A stretch of 64,000 bases of DNA from Amorphophallus konjac (taxonomy: Eukaryota; Streptophyta; Magnoliopsida; Alismatales; Araceae): assembly GCA_022559845.1 (NCBI GenBank), contig CM040126.1, positions 145,832,064 to 145,896,063 of the forward strand. Reading direction: 5' to 3'. Positions 45,076 through 56,600 of this stretch are shown in pieces. Under the pieces are notes generated by a model, which was not told the origin of the DNA, did no database searches, and was given only the letters and a program-made list of their open reading frames with translations. Position 1 is the stretch's first letter, and the number at the start of each line of letters is the position of its first letter. Made by a program: the position numbers and the translations under genes.

Positions 45076-45083
45076 TATAAATA
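45076..45083 (+). promoter_or_regulatory. Second TATA-like box in giant LTR
   Basis: TATAAATA about 630 bases before the LTR end; a more usual distance for the start of the R region. Confidence 0.5.
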
Positions 45084-45712
45084 CCTTTCATGGCATATAA
45101 GTCATGTAATCCAGTCAGGGAGCGGGTCCCCCTCCTTGTCGGAACCAGTCTCTCTGCCCCTAGTTATCCCTATTGTGTTGCTGTTGCCCTGTCGTTGTTG
45201 CACGGACTAAGCTCTCCCGACGTCATGGCTCATAGGGTCCCTGACTCTTTCTTCGGCAGTAGAAACAAAGGTATTCGGATTCAATCCGATGTAAAATAAA
45301 CATCGGTTGCTTGCGACCGGTGGGGAAAGACGTCTAGTACACGAATCCCCTTAATCGCCTGCGCACTCGCACCTATGGAACCCCTTCTATTCACGTGTCG
45401 CCCGATCCCTCGAGCCACGTGCCACATCCTAGCGATGCTTCCCCGATCAATCCTTGGTTCCATAGGTGATTGTCGAGAAATCGACTGGCATGCCAGCATT
45501 CCTCCCACCCATCTCTGTCCCAGTCTCCCAGAATGATGAACCATTTGTCATACCTTCCAATACGTTCCCATCCTTCTCTCTGCCTTCTTCTCAATACCCC
45601 CAGAATCCACGCGTGCCCAGTCAACCTATCTCGACCTTCCGTAAAAGGTGAGTCTACACCCCCGCCGTGAGGACCAAAATGACAAGTGACTCCCCGTGGT
45701 CGTAAACAAAGA

Positions 45713-45730
45713 TGGCACGCCCGGTGGGAC
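45713..45730 (+). other. Primer binding site of giant element
   Basis: TGGCACGCCCGGTGGGAC, four bases after the LTR end. This kind of sequence is a common primer site of plant Tat-like gypsy elements. Confidence 0.75.
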
Positions 45731-46510
45731 GTCTCCTACCTTTCTTCTTTCTGTCGAAGAAGAGTCACACCTGTAAAGTGTATGCCGCAATGCCCTCGCC
45801 TTTTCTTATCGGAGAGGAAGAGGAGGGCCCCCGTCCAGCATGCAACATGCGACCGGTCATCATCAAGCGACCAACCTGCACCAACAACAGCAACAACAAC
45901 TCGGTGGCGATAGTGACCTACAGTCCAATCATCATTGCTATCCACAACGGGCACGTACGGTTGGCAACGCCAATCGTGTTCGGCAATGCTGCCTCGACGT
46001 TCGGCTCGTCCTGATCCTAGGGCGCCATTGCCGTGGCCGACAAGCAGCCCAGTCTGGCGACTGCCCATACCGACAGCTGGCCCCTTTGCTCCTCCAGCAA
46101 CAGAGACCCATGCGGTCATTGACCCCTAGGTCCCCAGCTCCACCAGCACCCGACACAGGCTTTCTGCCACGGGTCTCCGGCTCCTTAGCACCTCACTCGG
46201 GCTCTCAGCTCTGAGTCCCAGCCAAGCCTACCCCCTGCACGGGTTTCCCACCCTAGGGTCATGGCCTCCCAGTAGTCTATACGGGCCTTCCGACCCGAGT
46301 CTCCGACGAGCCTGCACTTGATATGGGCTTTCAACCCCGAGTTCGAGGCTCCCCAGCATTTGGCTCGGGTAGATGACCCCGGGTCTCATCAAGGTCGGTC
46401 CCCGACGTGAACTCTCCGCATTGCGCCCCTGGCCTCCCAGCTCTACGACATGATCTTTACCCCAACGATCCAACAATGCCAACTCCCAGCAAAGGGTTTC
46501 CTCTTCAGGA
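45731..46510 (+). other. Interior start without recognisable coding
   Basis: Open frames of 100-127 codons overlap on both strands but show no Gag features. The last part already resembles degenerate 42 bp units. Confidence 0.5.
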
Positions 46511-47498
46511 CAAAGCCACCTCAACACCCAAGACGGGCGTCTAGCCCTGGGTCTCAGCTCCAGCAACACCCAAGATGGGCGTCTAGCCTTGGGTCTCAGT
46601 TCTAGCAACACCCAAAATGGGCGCCTAGCCCTGGATCTCAGTTCCAGCAACACCCAAAATGGGAGCCTAGCCCTGGGTCTCAGTTCCAGTAACACCCAAA
46701 ACGGGCGCCTAGCCGTGGGTCTCAGTTCCAGCAATACCCAAGATGGGCGTCTAGCCTTGGGTCTCAGCTCCAGCAACACCCAAGACAGACATCTAGCCCT
46801 GAGTCTCAGCTCCAGCAACACCCAAAACGGGCGCCTAGCCCTGGGTCTCAACTCTAACAACACCCAAAACGGGCGTCTAGCCCTGGGTCTCAGTTCCAAC
46901 AACACCCAAGACGGGCGCCTAGCCCTGGGTCTCAGCTCCAGCAACACCCAAGATGGGTGTCTAGCCCTGGGTCTCAGCTCCAACAACACCCATGATGGGC
47001 TCCCAGCCCTGGGATCTAGCTTCACCAGCACCCGAGACTGGCATCCAGCCCCGGGTCCCAGCTACATCAACACCCATGGTGGACTTTCAGCCCTGGGTCT
47101 CAACTACATCAACACCCAAGAAAGGCGCTCCACCTTGGGTCCCAGTATTCCCGCATCACCAGCACCCAAGACGGGTGTTCAGCCCCGGGTTCCAGCTCCA
47201 GCAATACCAAAAACGAAAGGGGGGCGTCCAGCTCTCGGATCCGGCTCCAGCAGCACCCAAGACGGGTGTTCTTCCCTGGGATCTAGTTCCACCAACACCT
47301 AAGACCGGGTGTTCAGCCCCGGGTCCTAGTTTCAGCCACACCAAAGACGGGCGTTCAACCCCGGGTCCCAGATTTATCGACACCCGAGATAGGCATTCGG
47401 CCTCGGGTCCTAGCTTCATCAGCACCCGAGATGGGCCTCTAGCCTCGGGTTCCAGTTTCGACAACGCCCAAGATCGGCATCCAGTCCTAGGTCCTAGT
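46511..47498. repeat. 42 bp tandem hairpin array
   Basis: About 23 units. The consensus hairpin is ACCC, AAGAC or AAAAT, GGGC, GTCTA, GCCC, T, GGGT, followed by the spacer CTCAGCTCCAGCAAC. Units become more diverged towards 47498. The array is cut there by another element and resumes at 55546. Confidence 0.93.
47494..47498. other. Target site duplication CTAGT, left
   Basis: Perfect partner at 55541-55545. Confidence 0.92.
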
Positions 47499-49761
47499 TG
47501 ATGCGGGGCGGATTGAGGAGACGACGCTATATGAGACGGACACGACTCGACCAGCAATGACACGACTACTAGAGCGACCTCGGCTCGACACTAAGAGCTC
47601 CTATAGGCTACACGTCGCTAACAGAAGTGCAGACTCACTCGTCGTCCCATGCGAGGGAAAGCGTGGATCATGCGCGGTTAAGGAACCGGCAGAGTCCAAG
47701 GTAGTCTGACTCAACTTCCGGACTCGGATCAAGTCGCGGGACGGGTCACTCTCGCACTCACAGCGGTGAAATGGACACACGGGCTAGGAACCTACACTCT
47801 CGCAGCGGCATATGACCGTATACTAGCTAAGCAAGTAAATGCCAAGAAGGTGAGACCGTTACCTCCACGCACCCGGCATGGGGAAGACGACCCCGGCCAA
47901 TCACGGACTCCCGATTAACAATTATCACAGTAGTGTACAATAATTTGACCCACTCCACGCAGGGAGGTAAAAGGTCACATGCGGGGCCCGGGAATCACGC
48001 GAATCGGGTTGACGGGCAGCATCTTAATGTCGCCCGGCGGTGCCGAACTCCGCGTTTTCGTGCTGTCCGGACGGCAGATTCTACGGGTCCGTGGGGCCCA
48101 CGGATGGCGTTGTCCTCCCGACCTGTTGGGGTGGGGCCCAATGGGATGGAGACCCCTGGTGGCGCACCTCCTCGGACGGCGGTCGGCCGGAAACGCCGAT
48201 GGTGGTCGATCGGCCCCGATCTCCAAGTCTTGAACTAGCTGCCCACGGATTTCAGGTTCTGCATTCCGGCGCGCACTCCGGAAAGAATGGCCGCTGCAAT
48301 CAATCCCGACGTCGGATCGGGGCGCATGAGCTATCGTTGGAAGATCTCTTGAAATCCTTCGATCTAGGCTCAAAGGGAATTACTAGATCTGGTCGGATCT
48401 AGACGTTATTGAATTTACAAGTTCCTGTTGTACAGTACCCGAAACCTCAGATCTGCAGGTGAGTTATCTAAGAACTGACGTTGACCACATGGTAGATGGC
48501 CGATTCAGCTCCTGAGCTCTTCATCAAAGTGGTAGGGTTTTGAACAAGGAACCCGGAGATATTTTTTTGTGGAAGGATTGGAGGAGGTTATGATTTGTTA
48601 TGAGTTTTGTACTGGAGGGTGGTCGGAACTTGGAACAGGTGAACAGCACTGTAGCTAGCTCTGAAAACGAATTTTGAAAAATAGGTAGAGGGCTGATCCA
48701 ATTTCAAGAAAATTCGTGATAGAAGGAGTTGATAGAAAAAACCCCCAGTAAAATTGGGAGCCCTATCAAAAATCACAAATGGGTCCGAACATGGGAAACA
48801 CAGGGCGGTTGGAAATTGAAACAGAAAGTAGACAGATTTGGGAAAGGAGGTTGAACGAAAATGGGAAATTGCCAAATGGAATAATTATGACAAACCAATT
48901 TTTTTGGATCGTGGGGAACACCTATGGAACATCCCCTCAAAATCCCAGCTCAAGAACACGACGGGGTGGAGAGCAGGAATTCGGAGAAGACACCTCTATC
49001 CTGGATGGACAGAACACCGGCGGTGATGGTGGAGGCGCTATGGCGGCACGTGGCGGCGGCGGCGGCGACCGGAACTGATAGGGGAGGTGTCACACCTCAG
49101 AATAGCAACCGTCTCAGCTGCAAGGGGGAGAGGGAGGAGAGAGGAGAGGGGCGCACCAGCCCTTGTTCAAGCAATTTTTCAGATTTCAAATGCATTAATT
49201 CCCCAAAATGGGAAAATACAAGTATTTATGTGTTACATCTCAAATCCATGGTCCACTGTTGAATCTAGGGGATGGGAATGGGTGGCCTGGATTGAGTGTG
49301 ACACACACACAAAAAAATACAATAAAAATATTAAGGGGGGCTGCCTATTGACTAGAGAGGCAAGGGGGGGACATGGTAGTTAGCCACCTTGGACTTTGAA
49401 GTCCACTTGTCTCCCATGTGCCTTTTACCATTCAACCTTCTAGATGTCTCCATTTGACATGTTGACTGACCCCACATGGGGCCCTAGGCTGAGGTGGATC
49501 AATGGGGGGGGTCTGGGGGGCCTCTGGGCCTCGGGGGTCCCATTTTGTAAATAAACCCCTCTTACAATCAAAATTACATACCGAATAAAATGAAATAAAC
49601 ACACATTACACGTAATTAAAGTCTAAACAAATATGATAAATGTCGAGACTCAAGGGGGAGTCGCCAGGCTATCTCCGAGCCAGATGGACGCTGAAGTGGC
49701 TCGAGTCGTGCTCCGCAAGCGGTACCGGTGGCTCGGCGTAACTGCTCGGGTGTCCGCACCA
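47499..49761 (-). repeat. 3' LTR of minus-strand element (2263 bp)
   Basis: It matches 53276-55540 over its whole length. The last codons of the chromodomain ORF lie inside it. Confidence 0.92.
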
Positions 49762-50423
49762 ATTCTCCCCGGGTGGGAGAAACTCGACCCAGTCGAGTAA
49801 GGGTCTGCATCACTCCGGTATCGCTCCAGAAGGTCCGGATCAATCCGCTGCAACTCGCCATGCGTGATCCATGTGTCCTCGGTAGCGAGCTGTCCTCTCC
49901 ATCGCACTAGGTAGCGCGGGTAGGATCCACTCCTGTTAACTATCACCTGCTCATCCAGTATATGATCTATATGCTCACGCTGCCGTGGCAAAGGGGATGG
50001 AGGTGGACACTCAGGTGTGGGATCACTCGCAAGGGGAGGAGATGGCTCAAAAGGCTCACTAGGGATCACCGCTGGGTCCCTATATGCAACTAGATCTGAA
50101 ATATTAAAAGTAGAGCTTATACCGTATTCCTCGGGCAGGTCCACAACATACGCATTGGATCCAACGCGTTTCATCACTCTAAATGGACCGGCTCCGCGAG
50201 CTTGCAACTTCTTAACGGTTCCAGAGGGAAACCGTTCAGATCTTACCCTGATCATGACATATTCGCCCTCTTGGAACTCTCGGTGGTGTCGGTGAGCACC
50301 GGTTAACTCCTTGTACCGTGCATTGCTGGCCTTACTGTGACGACGGACGTCGTCATGCAGACTCCTAACATGCCTAACAAAAAGAAAAACACACAGATGC
50401 ACACATGACCCTACACAAACCAA
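49650..50423 (-). pseudogene. Integrase tail plus chromodomain, reading into the 3' LTR
   Basis: Recognisable homology starts near 50381 (FVRHVRSLHDDVRRH). The GPF/Y-type tail follows: KLQARGAGPFRVMKRVGSNA, YVVDLPEEYGISSTFNISDL. The chromodomain is at about 50000-49830: HILDEQVIVNRSGSYPRYLV, RWRGQLATEDTWI, HGELQRIDPDLLERY. The frame then passes through the purine tract (HPGRIG) and ends 37 codons inside the 3' LTR. The integrase catalytic core is missing upstream, so only the targeting part remains. Being open for about 240 codons is notable in a partial gene. Centromeric CRM-type chromoviruses are known for coding that overlaps the 3' LTR; assignment to them is not certain. Confidence 0.85.
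49762..49774 (-). other. Polypurine tract
   Basis: On the minus strand ACCCGGGGAGAAT lies directly before the TGGTGC start of the 3' LTR. Confidence 0.82.
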
Positions 50424-50532
50424 ATGCTAGTCCGACCCAATCATATGCAAGGTTGTCCAGGACATCCAAATGTGTGCCATGCATGCATTTGACATAACCG
50501 GAGGTTAATGTCATGGTGGACTTTTAGACATC

Positions 50533-52347
50533 CTATGATGCACCAATCATGGACATTGGGTTTGGATGTGGGAAGTCCGGGAGGTTTGGGCGGTTTAGGT
50601 GGACCGGGGAACCAAAGTCTTCATTACCCCCAAATGACGGTTCGGACCTATTGCCATGTGAAGGTTGCCAGGCCCGAGTAGGAGGAGTGTGATAGTGGAC
50701 TTCCTTAAAGAGGTGGAATGGAGGTGGTGGGCCAAGGGGCCCACGAAGAAAGGGATTGAAGGGATCAAAGAATGTGTGACTCCTCGATATGGATTCCCTC
50801 ATCTCAAGGTCCCATGTGTGGAAGTCTAGAAGGTGTTGTTGATCTCCTTCATTCATGAAGGGAGATGAGACGGTGGGGGTATGATGGTGGACCCTCTCAA
50901 AAAGGTGGAGTAAATATTGTGGGTCACGGGGTCCACAAGAGAATGGGTCGAAGGGATCAAAGAAGGTATGACCCCTCGGACTAGGCTTCCACAAATCACT
51001 GTCCCACATTTGGAAATCTTGGAGGTGTAAATGATCACCTTCATTCATTGTGAGAGGTGGGACGGTAGTCATAGGTAGAAAGTAAGATTCCTCCCTTGGG
51101 CAAATGGGAATGAAGTCGGGCTCAGTCGGCATAGGGAGGAGTAGAAGAACCTCTGTGGTAACATGACCCACGGTGTACACGGAGGTGATGGACCCTAAGG
51201 CGGGATGAGTGAAACTACGACCTGTGGGTTGGTCGAAGCCTGGAGCCAACAAGTGCGTAAATGTCAATTGCCGGTCTAACCCTTTAAGAAGGTCATCCAA
51301 TGTATCCACATAGTGACTAGACCGGAAAGTGATGTGAAATAAATTGATTGGCACCAGAGGCAGGATAGGGTCCATAGATGGGAGGGGAGATGGGGCCAGG
51401 CCATTCTTAAGCCAGCTAAGGAGTGGCTCGGCTATAAGTAGCTTTCCCGTTAGAAACACGGGTAGCTGTGGCTGAGGTGGCTCCGAATAAAGATCGGAGA
51501 GTGAGGCTTCTCCAACCCTTTTGTCCCCTAGGGCTAGAGGTGTCCGAGTGGGACACTGCCCGACAAAGTGGCCAATCCCCTGGCAGCGATAACACTGCTG
51601 TCGTGATCCACTACGCTCCTTGATACGTGTGTCCTTACCGTTATCCTCCTGACGGACAGGGGGTGCAGGCAATGGGGCTCTCGTGGGTGGGGGAAGAGGA
51701 TCCACTATGATGGAGAGAGGACCTTGGGATTGCACCTTAGATGGCAACGGGTTGGGGCTACCGATTGTGACCTCCTTAGGCTCGTGTAGGAGTACATCAC
51801 TAGGAGTACATGTCCTATCCACCCCATCCAACCGGTCCAAAATCATTTGCATAAGTTCGTCAACGGAGTGGGTTGGAATAGGGATATCATGGTGGACTCG
51901 CCCGTAGTCAACAGTCCTAGGATTGGGTCTTGGCTCATCTACGTGTGGGGCTCTTTGCCTCCGACTAGGACCCACTTAGTTGGAAGTGATTGGGTGGGGC
52001 CGGTTAGAGGTGACCGATTGGGGCACGTAGACCTTCCTAAGCTCTCTCTTCATGTCCCACCATGATTCGATGGGCCATTGCCTCCTAACCTCTCTCAAGC
52101 GCTCAATGTGGTCTCACTTTTCAACGGCCTCGTGTAGAAGCCTCTCCTTGGCAAAATAGAATTGCCCGGCTTCGGACATGGTATAACAATCAAAGTATGT
52201 GTCCATGGCGGCCTCCCACTTGAGGTAGTCGCCCGGGCCATTGGAGCCATAAAAATCCGAGGCTTCGGGCCTACGGAAGTGGAGTGGGTGGTTGCCAAGC
52301 CCATGGGTGGACCAACAGTCATATTGCCCGGGTGATTGGGAATCCAT
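50533..52347 (-). pseudogene. Gag with zinc knuckle plus unfamiliar domain and DPFDPF repeats (two stops)
   Basis: The likely start is ATG 52347 (MDSQSPGQYD). Gag: YLKWEAAMDTYFDCYTMSEA, a TGA near 52113 where Trp is usual, then WWDMKRELRKVYVPQS, and a TAA near 51977. The frame then stays open to 50533. A zinc knuckle CYRCQGIGHFVGQC is at 51594-51553. At 51465-51106 is a domain (LLSWLKNGL, VPINLFHITFRSSHYVDTLD, GSITSVYTVGHVTTEVLLLL) homologous to 32109-32462. Two tandem blocks of about 64 residues follow, each with MNEGD, a WD-containing helix and FFDPFDPF or FFDPFNPF (near 50960 and 50770). No DSG/DTG protease or RT is present. I do not recognise the domain. Confidence 0.8.
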
Positions 52348-52484
52348 GGGAAATTGGGGGAAACTACATGTTGGACATGCCGACACTTGGACAAGACCGA
52401 CTGACTCTTATTGGACTACACACGAACTAGGAGACACAAACTGATGCAAACACCGACTAATGCACCTAGACCTAAACTAATATC

Positions 52485-52576
52485 CGGTACGTGGCAGAGT
52501 TAATCGATCCGAAGATCACTCCCGCAAGTGTGCGACCTCCCGATAGGCGTAGCCTAATGTTCGGACAACACCTTTT
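52485..52576 (-). promoter_or_regulatory. Conserved structured leader shared with the Tekay element
   Basis: It matches 17633-17725 with eight differences. The TAGGC/GCCTA hairpin (52556-52544) is unchanged. The TTCG-loop hairpin at 52517-52506 has stem GATC/GATC instead of GGTC/GACC. Confidence 0.75.
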
Positions 52577-52704
52577 AAGATAACGAATTATCGGGATGAA
52601 ATGCAATTTTAAAACACCTTTTTTTTTGTTTTGAAAATAATGATGATTCTAGACTCGACTTAGACCATGCAAGACATACGCAACGACTACCCTAGACTCG
52701 ACTC

Positions 52705-52716
52705 GCTCTGATACCA
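52705..52716 (-). other. Primer binding site (initiator Met tRNA)
   Basis: TGGTATCAGAGC on the minus strand, three bases after the LTR end. Confidence 0.92.
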
Positions 52717-52719
52717 AAC

Positions 52720-53275
52720 TGATGCGGGGCGGACTGAGGAGACGACACTATATGAGATGGACACGACTCGACCAGTAATGACACGACTACTTGAGCGACC
52801 TTGGCTCGACATTAAGAGCTCCTATAGGCTACACGTCACTAACAGAAGTGCAAACTCACTCGTCGTCCCATGCAAGGGAAAGCGTGGATCGTGCGCGGTT
52901 AAGGAACCGTCAGAGTTCAAGGTAGTTTGACTCAACTTCTGGACTCGGATCGAGTCGCGGGATGGGTCACTCTCGCACTCACAGCGGTGACATGGACACA
53001 CGGGCTAGGAACCTACACTCTCGCAGCGGCATATGACCGTATACTAGCTAAGCAAGTAAATGCCAAGAAGGTGAGACCGTTACCTCCACGCACCTGGCGT
53101 GGGGAAGACGACCCCGGCCAATCACGGACTCCCGGTTAACAATTATCACAGTAGTGTACAATAATTTGACCCACTCCACACAGGGAGGTAAAAGGTCACA
53201 TGCGGGGCCCGGGAATCACGCGAATCGGGTTGACGGGCAGCTCTTGATGTCTCTCGGTGGTGCCGAACTCCGCGC
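52720..53275 (-). repeat. Extra partial LTR copy next to the primer site
   Basis: 556 bases equal to the 3' end (minus sense) of the LTR; at 53276 the full LTR ends again with the same sequence. So the 5' LTR tail is present twice in tandem. Confidence 0.9.
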
Positions 53276-55540
53276 TGATGCGGGGCGGACTGAGGAGAAG
53301 ACGCTATATGAGACGGACATGACTCGACCAGCAATGACACGACTACTAGAGCGACCTAGGCTCAACACTAAGAGCTCCTATAGGCTACACGTCGCTAACA
53401 AAAGTGCAAACTCACTCGTCGTCCCATGCGAGGGAAAGCATGGATCGTGCACGGTTAAGGAACCGACAGAGTTCAAGGTCGTCTGACTCAACTTCCGGAC
53501 TGGATCGAGTCGCGGGACGGGTCACTCTCGCACTCACAGCGGTGACATGGACACATGGGCTAGGAACCTACACTCTCGCAGCGGCATATGACCGTATACT
53601 TGCTAAGCAAGTAAATGCCAAGAAGGTGAGACCGTTACCTCCACGCACCCGGCGTGGGGAAGATGACCCCGGCCAATCACGGACTCCCAGTTAACAATTA
53701 TCACAGTAGTGTACAATAATTTGACCCACTCCACGCAGGGAGGTAAAAGGTCACATGCGGGGCCCTGGAATCACGCGAATCGGGTTGACGGGCAGCATCT
53801 TGATGTCGCCCGGTGGTGCCGAACTCCGCATTTTCGTGCTGTCCGGACGGTGGATTCTACGGGTCCGTGGGGCCCACGGATGGCGCCGTCCCCCCGGCCT
53901 GCTGGGGTGGGGCCCAATGGGATGGAGACCCCTGGTGGCGTGCCTCCTCGGATGGCGATTAGCCGGAAACGCCGATTGGTGGTCGATCGGCCCCGATCTC
54001 CAAGTCTTGAACTAGCTGCCCACGGATTTCAGGTTCTGTTTTCCGGCGCGCGCTCCGGAGAAAATGGCCGCTGCGATCAATCCCGACGTCGGATCGGGGC
54101 GCATGAGCTATCGTTAGAAAGCTCTCTTGAAAGCCTTTGATCTAAGGCTCAGAGGGAACTACTAGATCTGGTCGGATCTGGACGTTATTGAATTTACAAG
54201 TTCCTGTTGTACAGTACCTGAAACCTCAGATTTGCAGGTGTGTTGTCTGAGAACGGCCGTTGACCGCATGGTAGATGGCCGATTTAGCTTCTGAGCTCTT
54301 CATCAAAGTGGTAGGGTTTTGAACAAGGAACCCGGAGATATTTTTTGTGGAAGGATTGTAGAAAGTTATGATTTGTTATGATTTTTGCACTGGAGGGTGG
54401 TCGGAACTGGGAACAGGTGGACAATACTGTAGCTAGCTCTGAAAATGAATTTTTAAAAATAGGTGGAGGGCCGATCCAAATTTCAGAAAATTCGTGGTAG
54501 AAGGGGTTGATGGACAGAACCCTAAGTAAAATTGGGAGCCCTAGAAAAAATCACAAAGGGGTCCGAACATGGGAAACACAGGGCGGTTGGAAATTGAAAT
54601 AGAAAGCAGACAAATCTGGGAAAGGAGGTTGAACGAAAATGGGAAATTGTCAAATGGAATAATTATGACAAACCAATTTTTGTGGATCGTGGGGAACACC
54701 TATGGAACATCCCCTCAAAATACCAGCTCAAGAACACGACGGGGTGGAGAGCAGGAATTCGGAGAAGACACCTCTATCCTGGATGGACAGAACACCTGCG
54801 GCGATGGTGGAGGCGCGATGGCGGCACGTGGCGGCGGCAGCGGCGACCGGAACTGATAGGGGAGGCGTCACACCTAAGAATAGCAACCATCTCAGCTGCA
54901 AGGGGGAGAGGGAGGAGAGAGGAGGGGGCGCACCAGCCCTTGCTCAAGCAATTTTTCAGATTTCAAATGCATTAATTCCCAAAAATGGGAAAATACAAGT
55001 ATTTATGTGTTACATCTCAAATCCATGGTCCATCGTTGGATCTAGGGGATGGGAATGGGTGGCCTGGATTGAGTGTGAATTACACACAAAAAATACAATA
55101 AATAAATTAAGGGGGGGGCTGCCTATTGACTAGAGAGGCAAGGGGGGGACATGGTAGTTAGCCACCTTGGACTTTGAAGTCCACTTGTCTCCCATGTGCC
55201 TTTTACCATTCAACCTTCTAGATGCCTCCATTTGACATGTTGACTGACCCCACATGGGGCCCTAGGCTGAGGTGGATCAATGGGAGGGGGTCTGGGGGGC
55301 CCGTGGGGCCCTGGGGTCCCATTTTGCAAATAAACCCCTCTTACAATCAAAATTACATACCGAATAAAATGAAATAAACACACATTACACACAATTAAAG
55401 TCTAAACAAATATGATAAATGTCGAGACTCAGGGGGGAGTCTCTAGGCTGTCTCTGAGCCAGATGGACGCTGAAGTGGCTCGAGTCGTGCTCCGCGTGCG
55501 GTACTGGTGGCTCGGCGTAACTGCTCGGGTGTCTGCACCA
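53276..55540 (-). repeat. 5' LTR of minus-strand element (2265 bp)
   Basis: Full partner of 47499-49761 with scattered single-base differences and small indels. Confidence 0.92.
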
Positions 55541-55545
55541 CTAGT
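55541..55545. other. Target site duplication CTAGT, right
   Basis: Perfect match to 47494-47498; the 42 bp array of the giant element resumes behind it. Confidence 0.92.
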
Positions 55546-55735
55546 ATCATCGGCACTGGAGGCAGGCTTCTAGTTCTGGAACCCAGCGTCGTCAAGCGCT
55601 CAGTTTGGGTTTCCTATCCCGGATCCCAGCTTCATCAACTCCCAACATAGGCTTTTAGCCTCGGGCACTGGCTTCGCCAACACCCAGTACGGGCGTCAAG
55701 CTCTGGGTCACCATCCCTCTGACATCCTCAGTTAA
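55546..55735. repeat. 42 bp hairpin array, continued
   Basis: Degenerate units such as CCAACACCCAGTACGGGCGT and GCTCTGGGT match the array before 47494. Confidence 0.75.
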
Positions 55736-56600
55736 CAACATGGGTCACGAACCCCGAGTTCCGACAACAACTCTGATGGACCAAGTGAACCCCAAGTTCC
55801 GGGTCGCCATTCTGCCGGCCCCAGATCGGGCACTGCACTCCCGAGTTTCAACTACTTCGACGCTCACCAAAAATGCCATGCTCCAGACAACCCCGGACCA
55901 GGTTCGTTCGGTCCACCACATTGGTGCTGAGTCAACCTTAGCCCTGCAAACAAAAAAGGGGTGCCATAGCGGTTGTAAAAATGGGTGACCCACTGCCGCC
56001 ACCCCTGCCACCAGAAGACAAGGTGAGGCTCAGAGAAGCCGATACAGCAGTATCACACTGGGGGCAATCACCCCGGTCCAGTATCCAGCCTTCCAAGCCC
56101 AAACAATGGGGGCAACTATAAGGAGGAGCGTCCGTCCTCCCTCGGATGAATATGGGTCATTAGAAAAGAGGCCTAACCCATTCAGAGGTCCCGAGTCAAG
56201 AGGTCCCTCCACTCACAAGAATGGTACCAAGCTCAAGAGCAAGCAGAGTAAAAGAGGGTGAATCCCGCCGACACCCGCCCGGTAGCTCCAAAGAAACTCC
56301 ACATGCGTCAGCTAACGACTCGGTGGAATCCCTGCCAACGCCAACTGGTGACGCCGATGAAGCTCCATCGGGTTCTCCACCGGTGGCTACTAGCAAACCC
56401 TAGCAGGAAGTCTATCCCTTCAATATTTATTATGTCCCAAGGGGTAGCAACACCCGGGAGGACACCCTGTCCAAGCGTGGCTTTGGCCATCATGTTCATT
56501 AAGGCTGAGCCTCCCAGATCCTAGTCAAAGTCCCAGCCACCTACGGCAAAGACCAGCCAGTCTATGGATCCACCCTGAAGTCCCGAGCTACTCGGTCGAG
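55736..56600. other. Interior of giant element, low-complexity but unassigned
   Basis: No clear period. Open frames of 60-88 codons lack motifs. Confidence 0.5.

Larger units (their letters stand above)
41380..45708 (+). repeat. 5' LTR of giant element (4329 bp)
   Basis: It starts TATTGGCAC (the 3' copy has the normal TGTTGGCAC) and ends GTAAACA, five bases... four bases before the primer site. It contains three repeat regions and two TATA-like boxes. Confidence 0.78.
47499..55540 (-). mobile_element. RT-less chromovirus-derived LTR element, minus strand
   Basis: In minus-strand sense LTRs start TGGTGC and end GCATCA, with a Met-tRNA primer site at 52716-52705, Gag with zinc knuckle, an unfamiliar domain, integrase tail and chromodomain, and a purine tract at 49774-49762. 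The target duplication is perfect. Protease, RT, RNase H and integrase core are absent. The 5' LTR has an extra partial copy. Confidence 0.92.

Noticed and set aside
45712..46014. Possible Gag start in the giant element
   Set aside because: Its first codons are the primer site itself and the translation has no Gag motif.
46228..47302. Open frames of 237 (plus) and 267 (minus) codons with 14-residue repeats
   Set aside because: They follow from a 42 bp tandem repeat whose length is a multiple of three; both strands are open together and the related 40 and 41 bp arrays break any frame.
54569..55133. Open frames in 48.7-49.4 kb and 54.5-55.1 kb as a duplicated gene
   Set aside because: They lie inside the two LTRs of one element, which explains the duplication.
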